A stretch of DNA of 64,000 nucleotides, taken from positions 1-64,000 of the forward strand of contig DYYG01000030.1 in assembly GCA_020741775.1 (NCBI GenBank), written 5' to 3'. The notes beneath the pieces are model-generated. The model did not search any database and was not told the origin of the DNA. It saw nothing but the letters and a program-made list of their open reading frames with translations. The position numbers were made by a program, and so were the translations under genes. Below, piece by piece: positions 19,427-27,924 of this stretch; the first letter of the stretch is position 1, and each line of letters opens with the position of its first letter. Source of the stretch: Methylorubrum populi (GTDB lineage: Bacteria; Pseudomonadota; Alphaproteobacteria; Rhizobiales; Beijerinckiaceae).

Positions 19427-19872
19427 CTTACGACACGGTCCCTGTTCGATGTCGCAGGCCAACCCAAGGACCTCAGGTCGGCAGCGATTGAGTTCTTTCT
19501 AGCATCTCGCGGCGCCGCGCATCGCTTCTACTACCGGAGGAGGCCGGGCTGACGCGTCACGAGGCAACCGTATCGCTGTGTTTTAGCCTAGCTGCAGCTT
19601 CACCATGAACTGCATGCGAAATGCAAGGCCTACCTGTGGGCGGATGGGAGTTTTCACTTATTCGTACATCGCTGTTCGCGAAACGTTCATGCCGCGAAAT
19701 CGACATCCCCCTTCGAAGTTCCATGGAGTTCCATACGAATTGGCTGAAGCGGATGGATCGTCGCACCAGCACGAACAGCGATTACGCAGCAGCAAGTGGG
19801 CAAAATTAACGTAGAGTCGTCAAAATCGAGCGGTCACATCCGCCGCTCCGAGGTAATTGGGAGCAATCCAGC
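19427..19872. other. AT-richer intergenic stretch
   Basis: No gene is supported in these 446 bases. Composition between about 19555 and 19815 is visibly less GC-rich than the flanks, and several short open frames on both strands lack ribosome-binding sites and recognisable content. It contains the divergent promoters of the XRE gene and the monooxygenase gene. A direct repeat AGTTCCATGGAGTTCCAT lies near 19719-19736. Confidence 0.5.
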
Positions 19873-20208
19873 ATGTTCATCGCAATGAACCGGTTCAAGG
19901 TGGTCAAGGATTCGGCGCAAGATTTCGAGCAGGTCTGGCTCGGGCGCGACAGCCATCTCGGCGAGATGGATGGCTTCGTGGAATTCCACCTGCTCAAGGG
20001 CCCGGAAGCCGAGGATCACATCCTCTACGCCTCGCATACCGTCTGGCGGTCGCGGGCGGATTTCGAGGCCTGGACCCGCTCGGAGCAGTTCCGCAAGGCG
20101 CATGGCCGGGTGCCCGGCACCAAGCCGCTCTATCTCGGACATCCGCAATTCGAGGGCTTCGAGTCGATCCAGACCGTCGCCCGCCCCGAGGCCGAGCAGG
20201 CGGCCTGA
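19873..20208 (+). CDS. Antibiotic-biosynthesis-monooxygenase-fold protein, IsdG-like haem oxygenase
   Basis: Small cytosolic dimeric ferredoxin-like protein of 111 residues. The N-terminus MFIAMNRFKVVKDSAQDFEQ and the later block WRSRADFEAWTRSEQFRKAH match the IsdG/HmoA-type haem-degrading monooxygenases. The three residues used by that family are present in the expected order: Asn near position 6, a Trp in FEAWT and a His in RKAHG. The likely role is release of iron from haem. A general ABM-domain function is the fallback. It is convergent with the Fsr-type pump. Confidence 0.78.
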   Translation: MFIAMNRFKVVKDSAQDFEQVWLGRDSHLGEMDGFVEFHLLKGPEAEDHILYASHTVWRSRADFEAWTRSEQFRKAHGRVPGTKPLYLGHPQFEGFESIQTVARPEAEQAA

Positions 20209-20215
20209 TCCCGGC

Positions 20216-20249
20216 GCATCGTCCCGGCTCCGTGAGGCCGGGACGATGC
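20216..20249. terminator. Bidirectional intrinsic terminator
   Basis: GCATCGTCCCGGC (20216-20228) pairs perfectly with GCCGGGACGATGC (20237-20249) across an 8-base loop, between two convergent stop codons. It is the cleanest terminator-type stem in the left half of the window, though without a long U run. Confidence 0.7.
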
Positions 20250-20257
20250 CGTCCTTC

Positions 20258-21511
20258 TCAGCGTAGCCGGGGCAGGAACACCGCCAGCAGGCCGAGCGCC
20301 GGCAGGAAGGCGCAGAGTTCGTAGACCCGCTCGATGCCGAAATGGTCGGCCAGTTCTCCGAGCAGGGCGGCCCCGAGCCCGCCCATGCCGAAGGCGAAGC
20401 CGAAGAACAGGCCGCCGACGAGACCGATCCGGCCCGGCAGCAAGTCCTGGGCATAGACCAGGATCGCGGGCATGGCCGAGGCTAGGATCAGGCCGATCGG
20501 AACCGACAGCATCACCGTCCAGGCCAGGCTCACATACGGCAGGGCGAGGGAGAACGGCAGCACGCCGAGGATCGAGATCCAGATCACGAGTTTGCGCCCG
20601 AACCGGTCGCCGATCGGACCGCCGAGGATCGTCCCCGCCGCCACGGCGCCGAGGAAGACGAACAGATAGACCTGGGCCAGCGCCACCGGCACCCCGAACC
20701 GGTGAATCAGGTAGAACGTGTAGTAGGACGAGAAGCTCGCCATATAGAAGTATTTGGAGAAGATCAGCCCGAGCAGGATCGTCACCGTCGCCACGATCCG
20801 CGCGCGGCTCAGAGATCCCGCCGCCGCCCCGGAGCTTTTTCGGGCGATCCGGGGCGTCGTCGCGAGATGCTGCCGATACCAGCGGCCGACCGCGGAGAGC
20901 ACGAGGATGCCGGCGAGTGCCGCGAAGCAGAACCAAGCGACGCTGCCTTGGCCATGCGGCACCACCACGAAGGCCGCGAGCAGGGGCCCCAGCGCCGTGC
21001 CCGCATTGCCGCCGACCTGGAACACCGATTGCGCCAGACCGTAGCGGCCGCCCGAAGCGAGGCGCGCCACCCGGCTCGCCTCGGGATGGAAGATCGCGGA
21101 GCCGAGCCCGATCAGGGCGGCAGCGGCGAGGAGGGCACCGTAGCCGGAGGCCACCGACAACAGGGCGAGGCCGGCGAGCGAAAGCCCCATGCCGGACGCC
21201 AGCGAAAAGGGCAGCGGATGCCGGTCGGTATAGAGTCCGACCGCCGGCTGCAGCAGCGACGCCGTCCCCTGAAAGACGAAGGTGATGAGCCCGATCTGCC
21301 CGAAATCGAGCCGGAAGCTCTCCTTGAGTAGGGGATAGATCGCCGGCAGGAGCGATTGCACGAGGTCGTTGAGGAGGTGCGAGAGGCTCAGCCCCGCGAG
21401 CACCGCGAGGGCCGGTCTCGCCCCAAGGTCGGGCGCCGGGATTCGGGCGGTGCCCGCCGACACCTCTGCCGGACCTTGCCCGGCCAAGCTTGCTCCCGTC
21501 TCGGCTCTCAT
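20258..21511 (-). CDS. fsr: MFS efflux transporter, fosmidomycin-resistance (Fsr) type
   Basis: Inner-membrane drug/proton antiporter of 417 residues with about twelve membrane segments. The Fsr subfamily is recognised by the LSLSHLLNDLVQSLLPAIYP first helix, QIGLITFVFQGTASLLQPAVG, and the GLGSAIFHPEASRVARLAS loop, which is highly specific to this group. ATG 21511 removes a non-hydrophobic leader that an upstream frame would add. About 50 residues still precede the first membrane helix. Fsr proteins export fosmidomycin and some related compounds. The natural substrate here is unknown. Confidence 0.85.
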   Translation of the reverse strand: MRAETGASLAGQGPAEVSAGTARIPAPDLGARPALAVLAGLSLSHLLNDLVQSLLPAIYPLLKESFRLDFGQIGLITFVFQGTASLLQPAVGLYTDRHPLPFSLASGMGLSLAGLALLSVASGYGALLAAAALIGLGSAIFHPEASRVARLASGGRYGLAQSVFQVGGNAGTALGPLLAAFVVVPHGQGSVAWFCFAALAGILVLSAVGRWYRQHLATTPRIARKSSGAAAGSLSRARIVATVTILLGLIFSKYFYMASFSSYYTFYLIHRFGVPVALAQVYLFVFLGAVAAGTILGGPIGDRFGRKLVIWISILGVLPFSLALPYVSLAWTVMLSVPIGLILASAMPAILVYAQDLLPGRIGLVGGLFFGFAFGMGGLGAALLGELADHFGIERVYELCAFLPALGLLAVFLPRLR

Positions 21512-21918
21512 GCCCCACTCCGTTGGGCCCGCTCCGGCCGCGAGACCGGGATGGCATGCCGATTTTTCCGCAACGCAGCCCCGATTTCTCAGGACAAGTA
21601 CAGAAAATCCGTTTGATCCCACGGCGAAAGCGGGTTCCCGCTAAACCGGGGAGAAAGATTGCCCCCAACCTGATTCGCGTTCGACCCGCGTGGTCTCCGA
21701 GGCGAAACCGGCTCCCCGCCGGGATCGTCCAAGGGAAGGCCGGCATTCCTATGTCAGCCTGCTCTCGCCGGAGCAACGCCGCCCAAGCACAGCGCCCGCA
21801 AGCGTCCCAGGCGGAACGGTGCGGTGCTTGCGCAGAGCGACGCGAAACAGGAGGCGGGGGTCGACAATGTCCCATTCCGGGACAGGCCGCCGCTCCAGAG
21901 TAGCACAGCGCGAACGAC
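21512..21918. other. Divergent intergenic region
   Basis: The 407 bases between the fsr-type gene and the glycosyl-phosphotransferase gene carry no supported gene. The only clear structure is the inverted repeat at 21868-21884. Confidence 0.5.
21868..21884. promoter_or_regulatory. Inverted repeat upstream of the exopolysaccharide gene
   Basis: TGTCCCATTCCGGGACA is a 6-bp inverted repeat around a 5-base centre, 34 bases before the ATG of the glycosyl-phosphotransferase gene. It could be an operator or a leader hairpin. No known regulator is implied. Confidence 0.3.
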
Positions 21919-23424
21919 ATGTTTCACGAGCGGCCTCCCCAACATTACCAGCAACTGCCCACGGGGCAGGCGCGCCGTGCCGTCTGGGCTTCGCTGTTGC
22001 CGCGGCGGCGGCGTGCCGCCGTGCGCTTCGGGATCTCCAGCTCGTTGCTCCTGGCCGACCTCGTGACGATCCTCGCCGTCGGCTTCGCGGTGGATGCGGC
22101 CTATTATGCCTACATCTCCGGTGGCGGCCTGATCCCGCTCTCGCGCAGCATGAACCTGCAGACCGCCGGGTTCCTGTCGCTGGTCATCCTGGTCACCAAG
22201 CTGGGGCGCGGCGAGTATAGGATCGAGCATTGCCTGTCGCGGACGCCTCATCTGCGGCGAACGGCGACGCTCTGGCTGATGGCCTGGGCGGTGGCGCTGC
22301 TGATCGGCTTCGCGACCAAGACCACCCACGACTTCTCCCGCATCGCCTCGGTCGCCTTCTTCGTCGTCGGCCTGCCGGTGACGATCCTCGTCCGGGGCGT
22401 GATGGTGACGCTGGTGCGCCGCGGCAGCACCGCGAACTCGGCCTCGGCGAGCCGTGTCCACCTTGTCGGCTACGAGGAGGACATCGCCAATTTCTACGCC
22501 AACAACGATGTCGACGCCTTGGGCCTGCGGGTGGTCGGGACGAGTTATCTGCGCCGCTTCGATGCCAGTGCCGGCTCGTCCAGTGCAGAGGCCCTGCTCG
22601 CGGAGGATCTCGACCTGGCCGTCTCGGTGGTGCGGTTCCTGCGGCCCGACGATGTGTTCGTGCTGGTGCCGTGGTCGGAGCCCGCCGATATCGAGCGCTG
22701 CATCGATGCCTTCCTGCGGGTGCCGGCTGCCCTGCACCTGCGGCCGGGCACGATGATGGACCGCTTCCCCGACCTGCAGGTCGCGCGCGTCGGGCGGCTC
22801 TCGGGCCTCAATATCGGCCGCCGGCCGCTCTCCTCCGGCGAGATCCTGCTCAAGCGCGCCTTCGACGTGACGCTGGCCGGGATCGGGCTGATGTTGCTCG
22901 CCCCGCTCTTCGTCACCCTCGCCGTGCTGATCAAGCTCGACAGCCCGGGCCCGGTCTTCTTCCGCCAGCGGCGCTACGGCTTCAATCAGGAGGCCTTCGG
23001 CGTGTTCAAGTTCCGCAGCATGAAGGCCGCCCCCGACGCGCCGTTCCGGCAGGCTTCGCGCAACGACGACCGCATCACCCGCGTCGGCGCCCTGCTGCGC
23101 CGGACCAATCTCGACGAGCTGCCCCAGCTCATCAACGTGATCCTGGGCGACATGTCCCTGGTCGGCCCCCGCCCGCACGCGCTCGCCCATGACCGCAGCT
23201 TCGAGCGGCGCATCGCCCTCTACGCCCGCCGCCACAACGTGAAGCCCGGCATCACCGGCTGGGCTCAGGTCAACGGCTTCCGCGGCGAGACCCTCACCGA
23301 CGCGGCGATGGAAGCCCGCGTCCAGGCCGACCTGCACTACATCGACAATTGGTCGATCTGGCTCGACATGACGATCATCCTGCAGACGATCATCTCGCCC
23401 CGGGCCTACCGGAACGCGTTCTGA
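21919..23424 (+). CDS. Undecaprenyl-phosphate glycosyl-1-phosphate transferase (exopolysaccharide initiation)
   Basis: Polyisoprenyl-phosphate hexose-1-phosphate transferase of the WcaJ/GumD type, 501 residues, which loads the first sugar of a polysaccharide repeat unit on undecaprenyl phosphate. There are four N-terminal membrane segments, a central nucleotide-binding-like region with HLVGYEEDI, and a C-terminal bacterial sugar transferase domain (about 308-500). That domain shows KRAFDVTLAGIGLMLLAP, the KFRSM block, RTNLDELPQLINV, GDMSLVGPRPH and KPGITGWAQVNG. No other polysaccharide gene is beside it; exoD and bcsS lie a few kilobases away. Confidence 0.9.
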   Translation: MFHERPPQHYQQLPTGQARRAVWASLLPRRRRAAVRFGISSSLLLADLVTILAVGFAVDAAYYAYISGGGLIPLSRSMNLQTAGFLSLVILVTKLGRGEYRIEHCLSRTPHLRRTATLWLMAWAVALLIGFATKTTHDFSRIASVAFFVVGLPVTILVRGVMVTLVRRGSTANSASASRVHLVGYEEDIANFYANNDVDALGLRVVGTSYLRRFDASAGSSSAEALLAEDLDLAVSVVRFLRPDDVFVLVPWSEPADIERCIDAFLRVPAALHLRPGTMMDRFPDLQVARVGRLSGLNIGRRPLSSGEILLKRAFDVTLAGIGLMLLAPLFVTLAVLIKLDSPGPVFFRQRRYGFNQEAFGVFKFRSMKAAPDAPFRQASRNDDRITRVGALLRRTNLDELPQLINVILGDMSLVGPRPHALAHDRSFERRIALYARRHNVKPGITGWAQVNGFRGETLTDAAMEARVQADLHYIDNWSIWLDMTIILQTIISPRAYRNAF

Positions 23425-23437
23425 GCGATATCCGCCG

Positions 23438-23460
23438 AGGGCCGCCTCGCGAGCGGCCCT
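23438..23460. terminator. Hairpin between convergent exopolysaccharide gene and zur
   Basis: AGGGCCGC (23438-23445) and GCGGCCCT (23453-23460) form a perfect 8-bp stem with a 7-base loop, ending just before the zur stop codon. Confidence 0.55.
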
Positions 23461-23461
23461 G

Positions 23462-24013
23462 TCACCCCACCGGCTCGGCGGGAGCGCCGTCGCGCTCACG
23501 GCAGGCGCCGCACTCGCCCTCCACCTCCAGGATGCGACTCGTCGGCGTGAAGCCGGCGACCGCCAGGGTTTCGCCGAGGGCGCTCTCCACCGCCGGGGCG
23601 GTCATCTCGTCGATGCCGCCGCAGGTGCGGCAGATCAGGAAGACGAGCCCCGCCCCCTCTCCGTGCTCGTGCCCGCAGGAGACGAAGGCGTTGCGGCTGG
23701 AGATGCGGTGGACGAAGCCCTGCTCGGTCAGGAAGTCCAGCGCCCGGTAGACGGACACTGCCGCGACCCGGCGGCCGGGCGCGCTCATCCGCTCGGCGAT
23801 GTCGTAGGCGCCGAGCGGCCGGTGCTCACCCGCCACCTCCGCGAGCACGTCCCGCCGCAGCCGCGTGAATTGCAGGCCCCGGTCCTGGCAGAGACGCTCC
23901 GCCCGATCGATGATGCTCTCGACGGAGGGGTGGTGCCCCGCGCCGCAGCCCGATGACCCATGACCGGAGTGGTCATGCCCATGGTCGTGCTCATGCTGCG
24001 CGGGACCGCGCAT
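23462..24013 (-). CDS. zur: Zinc uptake regulator Zur (Fur family)
   Basis: Zinc-responsive repressor of 183 residues from ATG 24013. An unusual His-rich leader (residues 7-28, HEHDHGHDHSGHG and more) precedes the Fur-type winged helix (FTRLRRDVLAEVAGEHRPLG, then VSVYRALDFLTEQGFVHRI). The dimerisation domain carries two CxxC zinc sites, CRTC and CGAC, and the metal ligands in CGHEHGEG. Divergent placement beside znuCB, with a palindrome between, fixes the subfamily as Zur rather than Fur or Mur. The longer frame upstream to 24379 overlaps znuC and is rejected. Confidence 0.9.
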   Translation of the reverse strand: MRGPAQHEHDHGHDHSGHGSSGCGAGHHPSVESIIDRAERLCQDRGLQFTRLRRDVLAEVAGEHRPLGAYDIAERMSAPGRRVAAVSVYRALDFLTEQGFVHRISSRNAFVSCGHEHGEGAGLVFLICRTCGGIDEMTAPAVESALGETLAVAGFTPTSRILEVEGECGACRERDGAPAEPVG

Positions 24014-24113
24014 CCGGGCCTCCCTGTCGTCATCGCCATCCGACCGATTCCACCCCGGCCTCACCGGCCGGGAGCGGGATCGACACGGAGAACGGGCCGA
24101 TTGAACTCGGCCC

Positions 24114-24130
24114 CTGTTACAGTGTATCAG
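24114..24130. promoter_or_regulatory. Probable Zur operator
   Basis: CTGTTACAGTGTATCAG is a 17-base palindrome with 7 of 8 half-site positions matching around a central G. It sits between zur (ATG 101 bases to the left) and the znu genes (first ATG 90 bases to the right), where a shared Zur operator is expected. The TGTTAC/GTATCA core resembles Zur/Fur-family boxes. Confidence 0.65.
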
Positions 24131-24219
24131 CCCCATCAAGATAGGCGTCCGGCCGCGATCGGGCAACGCCGTCCCGGCCCCCGCGACACCGTCCGCGCCG
24201 CTCCATCCTCGGAGATCCC

Positions 24220-24351
24220 ATGACCCGTGCCGGCGGGACCGTCCGCCTCCCGCGCCGTTCGCTGTTCCGCAGCGGAGCCGGCCTCCGCCTCGCGGCGGCG
24301 CTCCTGCTGTCGGGCCTGCTCTGGGCGGTGATCCTGTGGGCGATGTCGTGA
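24220..24351 (+). CDS. Small single-span membrane protein in the znu operon
   Basis: A 43-codon gene with a strong ribosome-binding site (GGAG at 24211-24214) and ATG 24220. A basic N-terminus (RLPRRSLFRSGAGLR) is followed by one membrane helix of about 18 residues (LAAALLLSGLLWAVILWA), ending MS. Its TGA overlaps the znuC GTG by four bases, a coupling repeated at znuC-znuB, so the three genes look like one unit under the Zur palindrome. I do not recognise a family. It may be a regulatory or stabilising subunit of the transporter. It is too short for most gene callers. Confidence 0.7.
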   Translation: MTRAGGTVRLPRRSLFRSGAGLRLAAALLLSGLLWAVILWAMS

Positions 24352-25205
24352 GCGGCACCGCCATGCGGGCGGACATCATCCGCCTCCGGGGCCTGACCCT
24401 CGGCTACGACCGGCATCCGGCGGTCCACCATCTCGACGGCACCATCGCGCCGGGCGACCTGCTTGCCGTCGTCGGGCCGAACGGGGCCGGCAAGTCGACC
24501 CTGCTGAAGGGCATTGTCGGCGAGATCCGGGCCCTCGACGGGACGATCGAGACCGAAGCCCGGCCCGGCGCCATCGCCTACCTGCCCCAGGCCGCCGAGA
24601 TCGACCGCAGCTTTCCCCTGAGCGTCCTCGACCTCGTTGCGATGGGCTTGTGGCGGCCCCTCGGCCCCTGGCGCAGCCTGAGCCGTCGGCGTGGCCGCCT
24701 CCTCGATGCCCTCTCGGCGGTTGGCCTCGACGGCTTCGAGGATCGGCCGATCGGCACCCTCTCCGGCGGGCAGTTCCAGCGGGCCCTGTTCGCCCGGCTG
24801 ATCGTGCAGGATGCGGGCATCATCCTGCTCGACGAGCCCTTCACCGGCATCGACGAGCGCACCACCGCCGATCTGCTCGCCCTGATCCGCGGTTGGCGCG
24901 CCGAGGGCCGCACCGTCGTGGCGGCCCTGCACGACCTCGCCCAGGTGCGCGCGCATTTCCCCAGCACCCTGGTGCTTGCCCGCCGCCCCATCGCCTGGGG
25001 CCCGACCGCCGAGGTGCTGACCCCGGCGGTGCTGGCGCGGGCGCTGCGCCTGTCGGAGGCCTGGGACGAGGCCGCCGCGATCTGCCGCCACGACGCGCAT
25101 CGCGCCCTGCCGCCCGCGGAGGACGGCCCCGCCCCCCACACGCACGATCATCACGATTATCACGGGCACGATCACGCCCATCCACATCACGGGGCGGTGT
25201 CGTGA
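24348..25205 (+). CDS. znuC: Zinc ABC transporter ATP-binding protein ZnuC
   Basis: ATPase of the high-affinity zinc importer, 285 residues from GTG 24348, which overlaps the previous stop (GTGA). Walker A is GPNGAGKST, the signature is LSGGQFQRALFAR, and Walker B is IILLDEPFTG, with a switch His in AALHD. The C-terminus is a His-rich tail (HTHDHHDYHGHDHAHPHH), which may hold zinc. Two other in-frame starts exist (GTG 24336, ATG 24363), but the four-base overlap favours 24348. It is coupled to znuB. Confidence 0.92.
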   Translation: MSGTAMRADIIRLRGLTLGYDRHPAVHHLDGTIAPGDLLAVVGPNGAGKSTLLKGIVGEIRALDGTIETEARPGAIAYLPQAAEIDRSFPLSVLDLVAMGLWRPLGPWRSLSRRRGRLLDALSAVGLDGFEDRPIGTLSGGQFQRALFARLIVQDAGIILLDEPFTGIDERTTADLLALIRGWRAEGRTVVAALHDLAQVRAHFPSTLVLARRPIAWGPTAEVLTPAVLARALRLSEAWDEAAAICRHDAHRALPPAEDGPAPHTHDHHDYHGHDHAHPHHGAVS

Positions 25206-26089
25206 CCCTTGCCGGCCTTTCCGATTTGCTGTTCGGCCCCTTCGTCGAGTTCGGCTTCATGCGCCGGGCCCTGGCCGGCTGCCTCGCCCTGTCCCTGTCG
25301 GCGCCGCCGCTCGGCGTCTTCCTGATGCTGCGCCGGATGAGCCTGATGAGCGAGGCCATGAGCCACGCCATCCTGCCGGGCGCCGCGGCAGGCTTCCTCG
25401 TCGCCGGATTATCGCTGCCGGCGATGACGCTCGGCGGGCTCGTCGCAGGGCTCGCGGTGGCCCTGGCCGCCGGACTCGTCACCCGCTCGACCGTGCTGAA
25501 GGAGGATGCGAGCCTCGCCGCCTTCTACCTGATCTCGCTGGCCGGCGGAGTGTTCCTCGTGTCCCTGCGCGGCTCGCAGGTCGATCTCCTGCACATCCTG
25601 TTCGGCACCGTGCTGGCCCTCGACGACGACGCGCTGACCCTGCTCGGCGGCATCGCCAGCCTGACCCTGGTGGCGCTCGCCCTGCTCTACCGCCCGCTGG
25701 TGATCGAATGCGTCGATCCGCTGTTCCTGCGTACGGTCAGCCGGGCGGGCGGGCCGGTGCATTCGGCCTTCCTGGCCCTGGTGGTGGTCAATCTCGTCGG
25801 TGGGTTCCAGGCGCTCGGCACGCTGCTGGCAGTGGGCCTGATGCTGCTGCCGGCAATCACGGCCCGCTTCTGGGCCGCCGACCTGTCGGGGCTGATCCCG
25901 GTGGCGATGCTGGTGTCGATGCTCTCCAGCATCGCCGGCCTGCTGGTGTCCTACCATGCCGGCATTCGCCTACCGACCGGCCCGGCCATCGTGCTGGCGG
26001 CGGGGGCGCTCTACCTCGTCTCGATGCTGGTCGGCCCGCGCGGCGGCCTGATCCATCGCTTGGTGCGACGGCGGCACCTGGAGGCGTGA
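25202..26089 (+). CDS. znuB: Zinc ABC transporter permease ZnuB
   Basis: Integral membrane channel of the zinc importer, 295 residues from GTG 25202, which overlaps the znuC stop by four bases. About eight membrane segments are seen, with the ABC-3 permease marks: FMRRALAGCLALSLSAPPLGV, then MSLMSEAMSHAILPGAA, and the later FQALGTLLAVGLMLLPAITA. The ATP-binding partner is next to it, but no periplasmic ZnuA binding protein is found on either side. That is unusual, and ZnuA may be encoded elsewhere. Confidence 0.92.
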   Translation: MTLAGLSDLLFGPFVEFGFMRRALAGCLALSLSAPPLGVFLMLRRMSLMSEAMSHAILPGAAAGFLVAGLSLPAMTLGGLVAGLAVALAAGLVTRSTVLKEDASLAAFYLISLAGGVFLVSLRGSQVDLLHILFGTVLALDDDALTLLGGIASLTLVALALLYRPLVIECVDPLFLRTVSRAGGPVHSAFLALVVVNLVGGFQALGTLLAVGLMLLPAITARFWAADLSGLIPVAMLVSMLSSIAGLLVSYHAGIRLPTGPAIVLAAGALYLVSMLVGPRGGLIHRLVRRRHLEA

Positions 26090-26229
26090 CGGAGAGTCGG
26101 CCGATCCCTCGGATGGGACCACGCTCGTCAGCGTAGGGCGACGACGAAAGCCTCCGAACCCGATCAATGGCGATCGGAGACGAGACCCGATCCGCCCGCG
26201 ATCGGCGCCGAATGGGAGAAGCGAGCGCC

Positions 26230-26916
26230 TTAAAGTCCGAGGCCGGGAATCGCCTGCGAGAGCCAAGCGAGGGCACTCATGACGCTGGCGAACAAGGTGT
26301 AGACGAAGCCGATCGAGATCCCGACACCGACGCCGCCGATCACGAGGCCGATCAGCACCACGAAGCCGTCGCGCTCCACCAGCCCGAGGCCGATCAGCGA
26401 GACCGCGAGCCCCAGCGGGATCTGGCCGAAGAAGGGCGGTGCCACGATCAGGGCCAGCGCCAGAGCCAGGATCAGCACGCCCATGCCGCGCATGCCGATG
26501 GCACCGTCGAACACGCTCAGACGCGGGCGCGACCAGCGCTCCAGCCGGCGCAGCAGGGGCACGGCCCGGGTCACCGCCTTCTCGACGGTCTCCCGCGCGA
26601 TCGATTGATTCAGGAGCCGCCGCGGCAGCCAGGGGGCGGTCATGCCGGCCACGATCTGAATGGCGATGACGAGCAGCACCAACCCGCAGACCAGCGGGAT
26701 CGGCGGCGGCATCGGCAGGCAGTTGGGCAGGCCGAGCAGCACCACGAGCAGCGCGAAGGCGCGGTCACGCAGCACGGCGATGATATCGCCGACTGTCAGC
26801 CGTTCGCCCTCCTGGCTCGCAAGCATGGTGAGAACGTCGGAGGTGCGCGCAGCGGAGGACAAACCGGCTCGGCCGTTGGTTCTTCGGTGTGCGGGCTCTA
26901 GCCCAATGCGAGGCAT
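26230..26916 (-). CDS. exoD: ExoD-family membrane protein
   Basis: Protein of 228 residues with about five to six membrane segments in the ExoD pattern: a cytosolic start (LSSAARTSDVLTMLASQEGE), then LTVGDIIAVLRDRAFALLVV and LLGLPNCLPMPPPIPLVCGL with its Pro-rich turn. In Sinorhizobium, exoD mutants fail in exopolysaccharide production and infection and are alkali-sensitive, but the molecular activity is not known. The start is uncertain: ATG 26916 gives a non-hydrophobic 28-residue lead, and ATG 26826 (MLASQ) is possible. It is convergent with znuB. Confidence 0.85.
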   Translation of the reverse strand: MPRIGLEPAHRRTNGRAGLSSAARTSDVLTMLASQEGERLTVGDIIAVLRDRAFALLVVLLGLPNCLPMPPPIPLVCGLVLLVIAIQIVAGMTAPWLPRRLLNQSIARETVEKAVTRAVPLLRRLERWSRPRLSVFDGAIGMRGMGVLILALALALIVAPPFFGQIPLGLAVSLIGLGLVERDGFVVLIGLVIGGVGVGISIGFVYTLFASVMSALAWLSQAIPGLGL

Positions 26917-27111
26917 CCGCCAAGCGCGAAGGCGGGCACGCCTGGACTGTACACCCCGAAAACGACCGCCTCAGGTTGCCGGCACATGGCTGAAGACAGA
27001 CTTCAAGTCGTCAATACACAATGACGGATGAAAGCTTCTCAGTCTCGACTTAACAGATGCCGGAATTCATGAAATTCTTGAATTCATCCAAATTCTTTCG
27101 CACGACGACCA

Positions 27112-27891
27112 ATGTCCACCGGCACGGCAGCGAGCAGATGGCGGGGCCCGGCATCTGCGGCGGGGCCCGCCGCGCGGCGTCGTGACAGGCGGCGCCCGGC
27201 CATCGTTCTTGCGGCAAGCCTCGCCGCAAGCTCGGCTTACGGACCCGCGCGAGGGGAGGACTTCGTGCTGAGGACCGTGCTGTTCGGCAGCCTGGATGCC
27301 GGTGCCTCGGTCTTCTCCACGAGCGGGGCGAAAATCGCCTTCGACCGGTTCGAGCGCGACGGCCCCGTCGCCCTGGTCTCGGCCGGCGGCGGCTTCCGGC
27401 TCGAAGGCGGCGCCGGGGCGCCGCTGCGAATGCGCACGACCACCCTGGGAGCCGCCCTCGGCGGGTACCAGTTCATCCGGGATTGGGGGGCGGTGACCGT
27501 GTTCGCCGGGCCCGAGATTTCCTGGGAGATGCTGGCGGGGCCGGGTGGCGAGGGGGCGCTCCCGGTGCGGATGGGCCTGCGCCTGCACGGCGAAATCTGG
27601 GCCCGGCCGTCTCAGGACACGCTGACCACGGCGACGGCGATTGTCGGCTCCGCCCGTGGCGATGCCTATGCCCGCCTGTCCTGGGGTTACAGCCTGTTCG
27701 GCGCCTATCTCGGCCCGGAAATCGCCCTCTACGGCGACCGTACCGATTACCGAAAATGGAATATCGGGCTTCACGCCACCGATTACGCCCTCGGCGGCTA
27801 TCGCCTCAGGCTCTCGGCCGGCTGCCAGATCGAGACGCCGCGGGACAGGCTCGGCCCCTACCTCTCCCTCGCGCTCTGGAGCGCCCTGTAA
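27112..27891 (+). CDS. bcsS: Cellulose biosynthesis protein BcsS-like outer-membrane/periplasmic protein
   Basis: Protein of 259 residues with an N-terminal export signal (about residues 29-47, PAIVLAASLAASSAYGPARG) and a mature part of alternating beta-strands, as in small beta-barrels. It has repeated Gly-aromatic turns (FGSLDAGASVFSTSG, GAALGGYQFIRDWG) and a final LGPYLSLALWSAL barrel-like strand. This matches the CBP_BcsS family seen near cellulose synthase operons in alphaproteobacteria. No bcsA/B/C genes are here, so any link to cellulose is by family only. Confidence 0.75.
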   Translation: MSTGTAASRWRGPASAAGPAARRRDRRRPAIVLAASLAASSAYGPARGEDFVLRTVLFGSLDAGASVFSTSGAKIAFDRFERDGPVALVSAGGGFRLEGGAGAPLRMRTTTLGAALGGYQFIRDWGAVTVFAGPEISWEMLAGPGGEGALPVRMGLRLHGEIWARPSQDTLTTATAIVGSARGDAYARLSWGYSLFGAYLGPEIALYGDRTDYRKWNIGLHATDYALGGYRLRLSAGCQIETPRDRLGPYLSLALWSAL

Positions 27892-27924
27892 CGGCGGCAA
27901 GACGATCCCGGCGGCTGTCCCGGC

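Noticed and set aside
19719..19736. GTTC-N6-GTTC as a second LexA box
   Set aside because: Spacing is six, not seven, so it does not match the alphaproteobacterial consensus.
20130..21920. 596-residue minus-strand frame overlapping the Fsr-type gene
   Set aside because: It differs from the frame containing the transporter helices and has Arg/Pro-rich shadow composition.
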